Positions 7,034 to 14,810 of a stretch of DNA of 16,960 nucleotides are shown here, piece after piece. Position 1 is the first letter of the stretch. The number at the start of each line of letters is the position of its first letter. The stretch lies in NCBI GenBank assembly GCA_036351435.1, contig JAZBPA010000220.1:1-16960 (forward strand). Reading direction: 5' to 3'. A program made the translations under genes and the position numbers. The notes beneath the pieces are model-generated. The model saw only the letters and a list, made by a program, of their open reading frames with translations. It ran no database searches and had not been told where the DNA came from. The stretch is from JAAUQA01 sp036351435. Lineage in GTDB: Bacteria > Pseudomonadota > Gammaproteobacteria > Competibacterales > Competibacteraceae.

Positions 7034-8899
7034 ATGTTGAATCAGTATGAGTGGTGGAAGTACCTGATCATTGGTTTGGTGGTCGTCATCGGTCTTATCT
7101 ATGCCCTTCCCAATGTGTTCGGGGAAGACCCGGCTGTGCAAATTTCCGCATCGCGCGCCAGCGTTACTGTCGATCAAGCGTTGCACCAACGCGTGATCAG
7201 CGCGCTGGAACGAGAAAATGTCGCCTATAAGCGCCTAGAATTGGATACCGACCAAGGCCGATTGCTGGTACGTTTCGCGGATACCGAAGTGCAATTGAAA
7301 GCGGCGGATGTGGTGAAAACCGCTTTAGGTCGCGATTATGTCGTTGCGCTCAATTTAGCGCCCTCGACGCCGGGTTTTATGCAAGCGCTGGGTTTGCAAC
7401 CCATGTATCTGGGATTGGACTTGCGCGGCGGTGTGCATTTTCTCATGGAAGTCGATATGGATGCCGTGCTCGCGCAAGCCGAAGAAAGTTACGTCGAGGA
7501 AATCCGCACCTTGTTGCGTAATGAAAAGGTTCGCTATACCACCGTCACTCGTGATTCCGGCAACCCCGGCGTGGTGGTCGCCTTCAATGACCCGGCTGAG
7601 CGAGTCAAAGCCGAAGACGTGTTGAACAGTGAGCTGCCTAATTTGCAGCTCAGTGAAGCCGATAACTCGGACTTGCGCCTGACGCTCAGCGAGCAGGAAA
7701 TTGACGAAAAACGTCAGTTGGCTTTGCAACAAAACCTCACCACCTTGCGTAATCGAGTGAATGAATTAGGGGTTGCCGAACCGATTATTCAACGTCAGGG
7801 CGACAACCGCATCGTGGTGCAATTGCCTGGCGTGCAAGACACTGCACGGGCCAAAGAAATTATTGGTGCTACGGCCACATTGGAATTTCGCCTAGTTTAC
7901 GAAGGCGGTGATCCGATGCAAGCTGCAGCTACCGGGCGTGCCCCGGTTAGTGCCCGGTTGTATCGGGAACGCAATGGTCAGCCGATATTGTTGCAACGAC
8001 GGGTGATGTTGACCGGCGATTACATCGTCGATGCGGCTTCCGGCTTGGACCAGCAAAGCGGCGGTCCGGCAGTGTTTATCACCCTTGACGGCAAAGGGGC
8101 CAATCGTTTTGAAGACGCCACCAAGGACAACATCGGCAAATTGATGGCGGTGGTGTATATCGAGAATAAAACCGAAACCCGGCAAGTGAATGGGGAATCG
8201 GAACGGGTTTCCTTTACCGTTGAAGAAGTCATCAACGTCGCCACCATCCGTGATCGCTTAGGTCGGCGCTTCCAAATCACTGGTTTGGACAGTACCCAGG
8301 AAGCCCGGAATCTAGCATTGTTACTGCGGGCTGGTTCGTTGGCCGCGCCGATTGAGATCATCGAAGAACGTACCGTCGGACCGAGCGCCGGGCGGGAGAA
8401 TATTGATCAAGGGTTCCGGTCGGCGACCATTGCCTTTCTGCTGACACTGGGATTCATGTCGTTTTATTACCGCCGCTTCGGTATGGTGTCAGGGGCTGCA
8501 TTAATCACCAACGTGATCTTGATCATCGCCGCGTTATCGCTTTTACAAGCCACCCTAACCTTGCCGGGAATTGCCGGTATTATTTTGACTATGGGTATGG
8601 CGGTTGACGCCAATGTACTGATCTTCGAGCGCATCCGCGAGGAGTTGAAGGTCGGCAACTCGCCCCAAGCGGCGATTCACACCGGTTTCGACAAAGCGTT
8701 TTCCACTATTCTCGACGCTAATGTGACGACCTTGATTGCGGCCATTGTCTTATTCGGGTTCGGTACCGGTCCCATTAAGGGTTTCGCGGTGACCTTGAGT
8801 CTCGGTATTCTGACCTCAATGTTTACTGCGATTATGGGAGCACGCGGCATCATCAATTATTTCTATGGCGGCCGTCGCCTCGAAACGTTACCGATCTGA
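7034..8899 (+). CDS. secD: Protein translocase subunit SecD
   Basis: Inner-membrane RND-family component of SecDF, which uses the proton-motive force to pull exported proteins through SecYEG on the periplasmic side. The 621-residue product is near the E. coli length (615). The first membrane helix is at about 9-28. A large periplasmic region contains the conserved GLDLRGGVHF at 127-136 and the P1 head. Five further membrane helices begin near 462. The C-terminal signature VDANVLIFERIREE starts at 524, and D525 corresponds to the proton-transfer aspartate. AGGAA nine bases before the ATG supports the start. The secF start follows nine bases after the stop, so the two are translationally close. 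The gene appears intact. Confidence 0.98.
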   Translation: MLNQYEWWKYLIIGLVVVIGLIYALPNVFGEDPAVQISASRASVTVDQALHQRVISALERENVAYKRLELDTDQGRLLVRFADTEVQLKAADVVKTALGRDYVVALNLAPSTPGFMQALGLQPMYLGLDLRGGVHFLMEVDMDAVLAQAEESYVEEIRTLLRNEKVRYTTVTRDSGNPGVVVAFNDPAERVKAEDVLNSELPNLQLSEADNSDLRLTLSEQEIDEKRQLALQQNLTTLRNRVNELGVAEPIIQRQGDNRIVVQLPGVQDTARAKEIIGATATLEFRLVYEGGDPMQAAATGRAPVSARLYRERNGQPILLQRRVMLTGDYIVDAASGLDQQSGGPAVFITLDGKGANRFEDATKDNIGKLMAVVYIENKTETRQVNGESERVSFTVEEVINVATIRDRLGRRFQITGLDSTQEARNLALLLRAGSLAAPIEIIEERTVGPSAGRENIDQGFRSATIAFLLTLGFMSFYYRRFGMVSGAALITNVILIIAALSLLQATLTLPGIAGIILTMGMAVDANVLIFERIREELKVGNSPQAAIHTGFDKAFSTILDANVTTLIAAIVLFGFGTGPIKGFAVTLSLGILTSMFTAIMGARGIINYFYGGRRLETLPI

Positions 8900-8908
8900 G
8901 GAAAGACC

Positions 8909-9859
8909 ATGGCGAAAACAACGTTTCGACAGCTGATTAAGGATACACAGATTGATTTCCTCAGTCAGGGACGGTTGGCCTTAAAGGCTTCCGGCGTGGT
9001 GTTAGTGATCTGCCTGTTATCCCTGCTGTTTCGTGGTATGAATTTAGGGCTGGATTTCACCGGCGGCACAGTCATCGAAGTCGGCTATCCGCAACCGGTG
9101 GAAATACCGATAGTCAGGGACGCACTGCAAGAAGCCGGATTTACCGAGGCGCAGACCCAGCATTTCGGTACCGCTAGTGATGTATTGATCCGAATCGCGC
9201 CACGCGAAGAACAAAATTCAGCCGATGTCAGCAGTCAGATCCTGGCCGCGCTCAAGGCCGCCGAGGGAGGCGCTGAGGTAGAAATGCGGCGGGTTGAGTT
9301 TGTCGGACCACAGGTCGGCGAGGAGCTGATTGAAGAAGGTGGTTTGGCCATGTTGCTGGCTTTGATCGGTATTCTGATTTACGTCACGTTGCGTTTCGAG
9401 TGGCGTTTGGCCGTGGGTACGATTGCCGCCACGGTTCATGATGTGGTATTCACCATCGGTCTGTTTTCTCTATTCCAGGTTGAATTCGATTTGACCGTGT
9501 TGGCAGCGGTGCTCGCGGTTATTGGGTATTCCGTCAACGACACCGTTGTGGTGTTGGATCGTATTCGGGAAAACTTTCGCAAGATGCGTCGTGGGGCGGC
9601 TAAGGACATCATGAATGCTTCCATCAACGAAACACTTTCGCGCACCTTGATGACCAGCTTGACCACGTTAATGGCTGTTGTGGTGTTGTTTTTCTTAGGC
9701 GGGCCGATCATGCAAGGATTCTCGCTCGCCCTGATCATCGGCATCGTGGTGGGGACTTATTCGTCCATTTACATCGCTAGCGCAGGTGCTCTGGAATTGG
9801 GTATCAAACGGGATGATTTATTGCCTAAGGCCAAAGAGGAGGTGGATGATCGGCCTTGA
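8909..9859 (+). CDS. secF: Protein translocase subunit SecF
   Basis: Inner-membrane partner of SecD in proton-driven completion of Sec-dependent export. It has 316 residues (E. coli 323). Membrane helix 1 is at about 26-41, followed by the SecF hallmark GLDFTGG at 47-53 and a periplasmic domain to about 140. Helices 2-6 follow at roughly 144-162, 168-188, 193-210, 245-264 and 270-292. YSVNDTVVVLDRIREN begins at 207, and D211 matches the essential helix-4 aspartate. A strong GAGGAAAG ribosome binding site overlaps the secD stop codon. It is the last gene of the unit; the terminator hairpin follows 38 bases after its stop. Confidence 0.98.
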   Translation: MAKTTFRQLIKDTQIDFLSQGRLALKASGVVLVICLLSLLFRGMNLGLDFTGGTVIEVGYPQPVEIPIVRDALQEAGFTEAQTQHFGTASDVLIRIAPREEQNSADVSSQILAALKAAEGGAEVEMRRVEFVGPQVGEELIEEGGLAMLLALIGILIYVTLRFEWRLAVGTIAATVHDVVFTIGLFSLFQVEFDLTVLAAVLAVIGYSVNDTVVVLDRIRENFRKMRRGAAKDIMNASINETLSRTLMTSLTTLMAVVVLFFLGGPIMQGFSLALIIGIVVGTYSSIYIASAGALELGIKRDDLLPKAKEEVDDRP

Positions 9860-9897
9860 TAAAGTCCTGTCGATTAACCAGTTAGCCATATGGTGTT

Positions 9898-9931
9898 TGA
9901 AACAGCCGGCCTCGAAAGGCCGGCTGTTTCA
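9898..9931 (+). terminator. Intrinsic terminator of the tgt-yajC-secDF unit, perhaps bidirectional
   Basis: A 15-bp perfect stem (9898-9912 with 9917-9931), including GCCGGCC, closes on a CGAA loop. The plus-strand 3' arm ends TGTTTCA and runs into TTT, giving a short U-rich tail after secF. On the minus strand only AA follows, so it is less clearly a terminator for acnB, whose stop lies 17 bases away. It separates the two convergent units. Confidence 0.85.
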
Positions 9932-9947
9932 TTTAAAGAAACCGCGA

Positions 9948-12506
9948 TTAAGCGGCAGTGCCTAAAGTCACTTTTTCCGCCACTGACTGATACTCTTCAA
10001 TCTGATCAAAATTCAGATAACGATAGATATCCGCCGCCAGTGCATCAATGTTCCCCATATGCTGCATGTACTCGGCAAACGTCGGAATCCGTCCCAGAAT
10101 CGCGCACACCGACGCCAGTTCAGCGGAACTCAGATACACATTGGCCCCTTTGCCCAACCGATTAGGGAAATTACGGGTCGAGGTAGAAACCACCGTCGCT
10201 TCATCCCGCACCCGCGCCTGATTACCCATACACAGCGAGCAGCCCGGCATTTCCGTGCGCGCTCCCGCCTTGCCGAAGATGCTGTAATACCCCTCTTCCG
10301 TCAACTGATGGGCATCCATCTTGGTAGGCGGAGCGATCCAGAGTCGGGTGGGAATATCGTGCGCACCGTCCAATACCTTGCCGGCAGCCCGGTAATGTCC
10401 AATGTTGGTCATGCAGGAGCCGATAAACACTTCGTCAATCGTGTCGCCCGCCACTGCCGACAGCGTGCGGACATCGTCAGGATCATTGGGGCAGGCCAGC
10501 AACGGCTCTTTGATCGTGTTCAAATCAATCTCAATGATCTCGGCATACTCGGCATCAGCGTCCGGTTCCAGCAGTTGGGGATTTCTCAGCCACTGTTCCA
10601 TGCCTCTGATGCGTCGTTCAATGGTACGCACATCTTGATAGCCGTTGGCGATCATCCACTTCAGCAGGGTGATATTGGACTTCAGATACTCGATGATCGG
10701 TTCCTTGTTCAAACGCACCGTGCATGCGGCCGCAGAACGTTCAGCCGAAGCATCGGACAGCTCGAATGCTTGTTCCACTTTCAGATCGGGCAGTCCCTCA
10801 ATTTCCAGAATACGTCCTGAGAAGACATTCTTTTTGCCCTCTTTAGCGACTGTCAGCGAACCGCTTTGAATCGCCGCATAAGGAATCGCATTGACCAGAT
10901 CGCGCAGGGTAATACCGGGTTGTAACTCGCCTTTAAAACGCACCAGCACCGATTCCGGCATATCCAACGGCATTACCCCTAGCGCCGCGGCGAAGGCGAC
11001 CAAGCCTGACCCGGCTGGGAAGCTGATGCCGATGGGGAAACGGGTATGGGAATCGCCCCCGGTACCGACGGTGTCGGGCAACAGCATTCGGTTCAACCAG
11101 GAATGGATGATCCCATCGCCGGGCCGCAGCGATACCCCGGCACGGGAGGAAATGAAATCCGGCAGATTATGATGGGTGTCGATATCGACCGGCTTCGGAT
11201 AGGCCGCCGTATGGCAGAAGCTCTGCATGACCAGATCACCGGAAAAGCCCAGACAGGCTAATTCCTTCAGTTCGTCACGGGTCATCGGGCCGGTGGTATC
11301 CTGTGATCCCACCGTGGTCATGCGCGGTTCGCAGTAAGTGCCGGGTCGGATACCGGTCACCCCGCACGCCTGACCGACCATTTTCTGAGCCAGCGTATAG
11401 CCTTTGCCGGTGTCGGCGGGCGCAACGGGGCGTTGAAACAGTTCGGACGGGGTCAGCTTTAAGGCGGTGCGGGTCTTATCCGTCAAGGTCCGACCGATAA
11501 TCAGGGGAATCCGTCCACCTGCACGTACCTCGTCGGGCATCGTGATTGGTTTCAGAGTAAACGTGCTCAACACCTCACCGGCGTCGTCGGTGATTTTGCC
11601 TTCGTAGGGATAAATGTGGATCACATCACCAGCATTGAGCCGGGAGACGTCGCATTCAATGGGTAGCGCACCCGAATCCTCGGCGGTATTGAAGAAAATT
11701 GGGGCGATCTTGCCGCCTAATACGACGCCGCCTTGGCGTTTGTTGGGGACGAAGGGAATATCGTGACCCATATGCCATAGCACCGAGTTGATGGCGGATT
11801 TACGTGACGATCCGGTGCCGACCACATCACCGACATAAGCCAGCGGATGGCCCTTGGCCTTCAGCGCCTGGATAGTATCCAGTGCATCGGGCATCTTGGA
11901 TTGCAACATCGCTTGCGCATGAACGGGAATGTCGGGGCGGCTCCAGGCTTCACTGGCCGGGGATAGGTCATCGGTGTTGGTTTCCCCAGGCACTTTGAAC
12001 ACGGTGACGGTGATTTTTTCCGCTAACTGAGGACGACTGGTAAACCACTCGGCATTCGCCCAGGCATCCACCACTTGTTTAGCGAATGGGTTCTTCTCTG
12101 CTTTTTCAATGACATCGTGATACGCGTCGAACAGCAACAACGTATGCGATAGTGCTTTTACCGCCAGCGGGGCCAGTTCGGCATCGTCCAGCAAATCGAT
12201 CAGAGACTGAATATTGTAACCACCCAACATGGTGCCCAGCAGTTTGACTGCGTGGGCGCGATCAATCAGCGGCGATTGGGCTTCACCTTTGGCTAGAGCG
12301 GACAGGAAGGCCGCTTTGACATAAGCCGCTTGATCTACACCCGGCGGCACCCGGTGGGTCAGCAATTCAACTAACGTGTCCTCCTCGCCGGTCGGCGGGT
12401 TTTTTAACAACTCCACCAAATCGGCGGTTTGCTGAGCATTCAGCGGTAGAGGGGGTACGTTTTGGGCAGCGCGTTCGGCTACATGATTGCGATAAGCATC
12501 AAGCAC
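9948..12506 (-). CDS. acnB: Aconitate hydratase B (bifunctional aconitase / 2-methylisocitrate dehydratase)
   Basis: Cytoplasmic [4Fe-4S] enzyme that interconverts citrate and isocitrate in the TCA and glyoxylate cycles. AcnB proteins can also hydrate 2-methylaconitate. The 852-residue product compares with 865 in E. coli. The N-terminal HEAT-like domain (about 1-160) and the mobile swivel domain (about 165-380) have the AcnB order, unlike AcnA, where the swivel is C-terminal. The cluster ligands are C698 (FIGSCMTN), C756 and C759 (PGCSLCMGN). SQDTTGPMTRDELK starts at 401. The start is GTG at 12506. It reproduces the E. coli N-terminus (LDAYRNHVAERAA) and has GAGAGG eight bases upstream. Apo-AcnB can bind mRNA in E. 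coli; whether this one does is unknown. It is convergent with secF and divergent from mucD. Confidence 0.98.
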   Translation of the reverse strand: MLDAYRNHVAERAAQNVPPLPLNAQQTADLVELLKNPPTGEEDTLVELLTHRVPPGVDQAAYVKAAFLSALAKGEAQSPLIDRAHAVKLLGTMLGGYNIQSLIDLLDDAELAPLAVKALSHTLLLFDAYHDVIEKAEKNPFAKQVVDAWANAEWFTSRPQLAEKITVTVFKVPGETNTDDLSPASEAWSRPDIPVHAQAMLQSKMPDALDTIQALKAKGHPLAYVGDVVGTGSSRKSAINSVLWHMGHDIPFVPNKRQGGVVLGGKIAPIFFNTAEDSGALPIECDVSRLNAGDVIHIYPYEGKITDDAGEVLSTFTLKPITMPDEVRAGGRIPLIIGRTLTDKTRTALKLTPSELFQRPVAPADTGKGYTLAQKMVGQACGVTGIRPGTYCEPRMTTVGSQDTTGPMTRDELKELACLGFSGDLVMQSFCHTAAYPKPVDIDTHHNLPDFISSRAGVSLRPGDGIIHSWLNRMLLPDTVGTGGDSHTRFPIGISFPAGSGLVAFAAALGVMPLDMPESVLVRFKGELQPGITLRDLVNAIPYAAIQSGSLTVAKEGKKNVFSGRILEIEGLPDLKVEQAFELSDASAERSAAACTVRLNKEPIIEYLKSNITLLKWMIANGYQDVRTIERRIRGMEQWLRNPQLLEPDADAEYAEIIEIDLNTIKEPLLACPNDPDDVRTLSAVAGDTIDEVFIGSCMTNIGHYRAAGKVLDGAHDIPTRLWIAPPTKMDAHQLTEEGYYSIFGKAGARTEMPGCSLCMGNQARVRDEATVVSTSTRNFPNRLGKGANVYLSSAELASVCAILGRIPTFAEYMQHMGNIDALAADIYRYLNFDQIEEYQSVAEKVTLGTAA

Positions 12507-12573
12507 GGAGAATACCTCTCTTAGGTAAAGGCGTCATTTCTGTCCCCTGGGCGCGGGAGTTGCGGCACTTAAT

Positions 12574-12587
12574 CAGCGCAAGCGCTG
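12574..12587. repeat. Short inverted repeat in the acnB leader
   Basis: CAGCGC and GCGCTG flank AA, giving a six-base-arm palindrome. It falls within the proposed acnB 5' untranslated region. It could be an operator half-pair or chance in a GC-rich stretch; no known motif was recognised. Confidence 0.3.
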
Positions 12588-12600
12588 GCGTTGGCCGCTC

Positions 12601-12630
12601 ATTCTACCGTGTCCGGAGAAATACCGTGAA
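12601..12630 (-). promoter_or_regulatory. Candidate sigma-70 promoter of acnB
   Basis: On the minus strand TTCACG (12630-12625, four of six) is followed after 18 bases by TAGAAT (12606-12601, five of six). The start would be near 12594, with a leader of about 88 bases before the GTG. Assigned by eye. Confidence 0.4.
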
Positions 12631-12634
12631 CTTT

Positions 12635-12661
12635 CGAAATATAATTCGAGCCGTTAGCTCG
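12635..12661 (+). promoter_or_regulatory. TATAAT with flanking inverted repeats upstream of mucD
   Basis: A perfect -10 hexamer, TATAAT, lies at 12640-12645, but no recognisable -35 precedes it. It sits inside TCGAA-N6-TTCGA, an imperfect operator-like palindrome at 12635-12648 region. Immediately after it, CGAGC (12647-12651) and GCTCG (12657-12661) form a five-base-arm hairpin. If used, this promoter would give a leader of roughly 175 bases for mucD. Confidence 0.25.
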
Positions 12662-12758
12662 TTTAGTGCTGTCACTTGATCAAGGTGTGCTATCCGAATC
12701 CGGGACTCGTAAGACCACCATTTCTGTTAGGCTTTACTGCTGCCGGTGCGTCATTCAT

Positions 12759-12786
12759 GAAACCGCACCCTTGATCGACTTTCTAA
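12759..12786 (+). promoter_or_regulatory. Candidate sigma-E/AlgU-type promoter of mucD
   Basis: GAAACCG (12759-12765) is a degenerate match to the sigma-E -35 GGAACTT, keeping the core AAC. After 16 bases comes TCTAA (12782-12786), an exact sigma-E -10 core. The start would be near 12792, about 33 bases before the mucD ATG. Envelope proteases of this family are classic sigma-E/AlgU targets, which supports the assignment, but the -35 is weak. Confidence 0.4.
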
Positions 12787-12824
12787 GTGTTATGACACAA
12801 CTAATGGATTCCAAGAGGACCACC

Positions 12825-14237
12825 ATGAAAAGTATTACAAAGTTGGCCCTGTGCGCGTTGTACGGAATAGTATCTTTGCACTTACCCTCGCTAGTCGTCG
12901 CCCAAGAACTGCCCAATTTTCGCCAATTGGTGAAAGACAGCGAGGCCAGCGTGGTTAACGTCAGCTCTACGCAGGGTACGGGCGCAGATGGGCTTCGTTC
13001 GCCAGGTCTGCCCGGCCTTCAGGATGAAAACCCATTGTCTGACTTTTTTCGGCGCTTTTTCGATGAACGATCGGAGCCGTTTCGCGAGCGTCAGACCCAT
13101 TCTCTGGGGTCAGGATTTCTCATCTCTGCGGATGGTTATATCTTGACCAATGCTCATGTGGCTCGGGATGCCGACAAAATTGTCGTGCGGCTCAGCGATC
13201 ATCGTGAAAAGCCTGCAAAATTGGTCGGTGTGGATGAGTTGACGGATGTGGCTTTGTTGAAAATTGAGGGTGAGGAGTATCCGGTCGTCAAAATCGGTGA
13301 TTCCGATACGTTGGAGGTTGGTGATTGGGTGTTAGCGATCGGCTCCCCGTTCGGTTTGGAGCGCACTGCCACCCAAGGTATTGTCAGTGCCGTGGGACGT
13401 AACCTGCCGAGTGACGCCTATGTTCCGTTTATCCAGACCGACGCCGCAATCAATCCCGGTAATTCGGGTGGGCCTTTGTTCAATGTTCAAGGTCAAGTGA
13501 TCGGCATCAATTCACAGATTTACAGCAGTACCGGCGGTTATATGGGTTTGTCATTCGCCGTCCCCATCAAGTTGGCCATGCAGGTGGCGGAACAACTGAA
13601 AGCTACCGGCGAAGTCACACGCGGCTGGTTGGGGGTGATGATACAAAACATCAACGCCGAACTCGCTGAGGCCTTTGGCTTGGACAGGGCCCGTGGCGCG
13701 CTGGTTGCCCAACTTCAGCCGGAAAGCCCGGCAGCGCGGGCGGGTTTCAAAGTGGGCGACGTGATTCTACGTTATGGCGGCGAACCGGTGGAAGAGTCCT
13801 CTCAATTACCGCGCATGATCGGCGCTACCCCAGTCGGCAAGACCATTGCGATGTCGATTCTGCGTAACGGTGAACCCCTGGAAATTAAAGCGACCATTGC
13901 TCGACTGGAAGAGGTTGAAGAATTGGCGGCAATGGATGAACGCGAAGAAGCTCAGCTCAATATCAGTATGGCTGAACTCAGCAATGAGCAACGCCGGGCG
14001 TTGAGCATCGAAAGCCAGGGTATATTGATTACCAATGTAGGCGACGGTCCTGCCTCTAACGCTGGACTCTATCCCGGCGATGTGGTGTTGATGGTCAATC
14101 AGCAGGAAGTCACGAGCACGACTCAGTTTGCGGAAGTCGTCCAGGCTCTACCGAGAAATAAAGCACTACCCCTATTGGTGCAGCGCGATGATGAGATGCT
14201 GTTTTTGCCGCTCAAAATTCCGGCGCCCAAAGAATAG
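12825..14237 (+). CDS. mucD: Periplasmic serine endoprotease, DegP/HtrA family (MucD-like)
   Basis: Periplasmic quality-control protease that degrades misfolded envelope proteins. The frame extends upstream to 12666, but the ATG at 12825 is chosen. It has an AGAGGA ribosome binding site a few bases upstream and yields a proper Sec signal peptide (MKSITK, hydrophobic core, cleavage after VVA at 26). That gives 470 residues, like Pseudomonas MucD (474). The catalytic triad is H111 (LTNAHVA), D141 (LTDVALL) and S214 (NPGNSGGPLF). Two PDZ domains follow at about 256-360 and 385-465; the second ends close to the C-terminus. In Pseudomonas mucD closes the algU-mucABC operon; here it stands alone beside acnB. 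A candidate sigma-E-type promoter lies directly upstream, and no clear terminator lies after its stop. Confidence 0.95.
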   Translation: MKSITKLALCALYGIVSLHLPSLVVAQELPNFRQLVKDSEASVVNVSSTQGTGADGLRSPGLPGLQDENPLSDFFRRFFDERSEPFRERQTHSLGSGFLISADGYILTNAHVARDADKIVVRLSDHREKPAKLVGVDELTDVALLKIEGEEYPVVKIGDSDTLEVGDWVLAIGSPFGLERTATQGIVSAVGRNLPSDAYVPFIQTDAAINPGNSGGPLFNVQGQVIGINSQIYSSTGGYMGLSFAVPIKLAMQVAEQLKATGEVTRGWLGVMIQNINAELAEAFGLDRARGALVAQLQPESPAARAGFKVGDVILRYGGEPVEESSQLPRMIGATPVGKTIAMSILRNGEPLEIKATIARLEEVEELAAMDEREEAQLNISMAELSNEQRRALSIESQGILITNVGDGPASNAGLYPGDVVLMVNQQEVTSTTQFAEVVQALPRNKALPLLVQRDDEMLFLPLKIPAPKE

Positions 14238-14300
14238 TTCACGCCTGTTGATGTCGCTGAAACAATTGAAACCGAAATACGGTCGTGACGAAATCGCTTA

Positions 14301-14327
14301 GAAACCAAAACGGATTACTCTTTCAAT
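14301..14327 (+). promoter_or_regulatory. Candidate ECF-type promoter of the small secreted protein gene
   Basis: GAAACC (14301-14306) is followed 16 bases later by TCAAT (14323-14327). It resembles the layout in front of mucD, where GAAACC is followed 17 bases later by TCTAA. The start would be near 14333 with a leader of about 80 bases. Two more GAAAC copies lie upstream at 14259 and 14268 without a matching -10. Suggestive only. Confidence 0.25.
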
Positions 14328-14412
14328 CCATACGATGAACTGCAACCGCACAGTCGTGTTGTTACGTATCCAGTGTGATGAATACCACGTTGCTATTGAT
14401 TGAGGAGATTGA

Positions 14413-14703
14413 ATGATGAAAATCCGTACTGTTTTGCTGATTGTTGGTGCCGTATTCGCCGCTTCGAACGCGACCGCCGAGCCTTTCAATGAAGGGGGTG
14501 TGCATTATGTCTACGAGGCACCAACAGGTTCTTATCAAGTCCAACAACCGGTTAATACCCGCAGTCAGGATTATGCTACAGCCCCGGCAGGTTCCAATAA
14601 ACCGGGATCTTACGCAGATAGTCAATCAAAAGGATTCGCCCAGCAAGGTAATTATGCTTCGGGAAGCTATCAGTACAAAGCTGCTGGCGGTTGGAATAAT
14701 TGA
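14413..14703 (+). CDS. Small secreted Gly/Tyr/Gln/Asn-rich protein of unknown function
   Basis: Not recognised. A strong GAGGAG ribosome binding site at 14402-14407 precedes two consecutive ATG codons (14413 and 14416). The second has the better spacing, so the product is 95-96 residues. The N-terminus is a clear Sec signal peptide: MKIRT, a hydrophobic core, then ATA before E23 as the likely cleavage site. The mature part is about 74 residues, lacks cysteine and membrane segments, and is low-complexity. It has eight tyrosines and many Gly, Ser, Gln and Asn residues, with GSY at 39-41, 65-67 and 84-86 and GNY at 79-81. It ends in GGWNN. It should be disordered or assemble outside the inner membrane. 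It follows mucD by 175 bases in the same direction and may share its regulation. A strong hairpin follows 49 bases after the stop. Confidence 0.8.
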   Translation: MMKIRTVLLIVGAVFAASNATAEPFNEGGVHYVYEAPTGSYQVQQPVNTRSQDYATAPAGSNKPGSYADSQSKGFAQQGNYASGSYQYKAAGGWNN

Positions 14704-14752
14704 GCTAAAGACGATTACCAAATTAAGCGGGTTTAGGGCCTGATATAGTCTG

Positions 14753-14790
14753 CGTGACTGCGACCGAAGGTGGCTTTGGTCGCAGTCACG
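14753..14790. terminator. Bidirectional-type hairpin between convergent genes
   Basis: CGTGACTGCGACC (14753-14765) and GGTCGCAGTCACG (14778-14790) form 13 perfect pairs. Four inner pairs including one G-U extend the stem to a GTGG loop. On the plus strand a T-containing stretch (TTACTTACT) follows. It lies after the small secreted gene and 21 bases beyond the aminotransferase stop on the other strand, so it may serve both. Confidence 0.75.
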
Positions 14791-14810
14791 TTACTTACTA
14801 ATTGGCAGTA

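Larger units (their letters stand above)
12507..12824. other. Divergent acnB/mucD intergenic region (318 bases)
   Basis: The acnB-proximal part contains a CAGCGC-AA-GCGCTG inverted repeat and the candidate acnB promoter. The middle holds a perfect TATAAT on the plus strand flanked by short inverted repeats. The mucD-proximal part holds a candidate extracytoplasmic-sigma promoter. The reading frame of mucD stays open back to 12666, but that stretch has neither a ribosome binding site nor signal-peptide character at its N-terminus and is treated as non-coding. Confidence 0.6.

Noticed and set aside
10059..10820. 253-codon plus-strand frame opposite acnB
   Set aside because: It is antisense to a complete aconitase gene and has no supporting start signals.
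12676..12683. TTGATCAA as an FNR binding site upstream of mucD
   Set aside because: FNR boxes need four bases between TTGAT and ATCAA; here the halves overlap.
12666..12824. 53-residue N-terminal extension of the mucD frame
   Set aside because: It has no ribosome binding site and would bury the signal peptide. A good ribosome binding site precedes the ATG at 12825.
14441..14743. 100-codon frame overlapping the small secreted gene
   Set aside because: It lacks a ribosome binding site and signal peptide, whereas the overlapping frame at 14413 has both.
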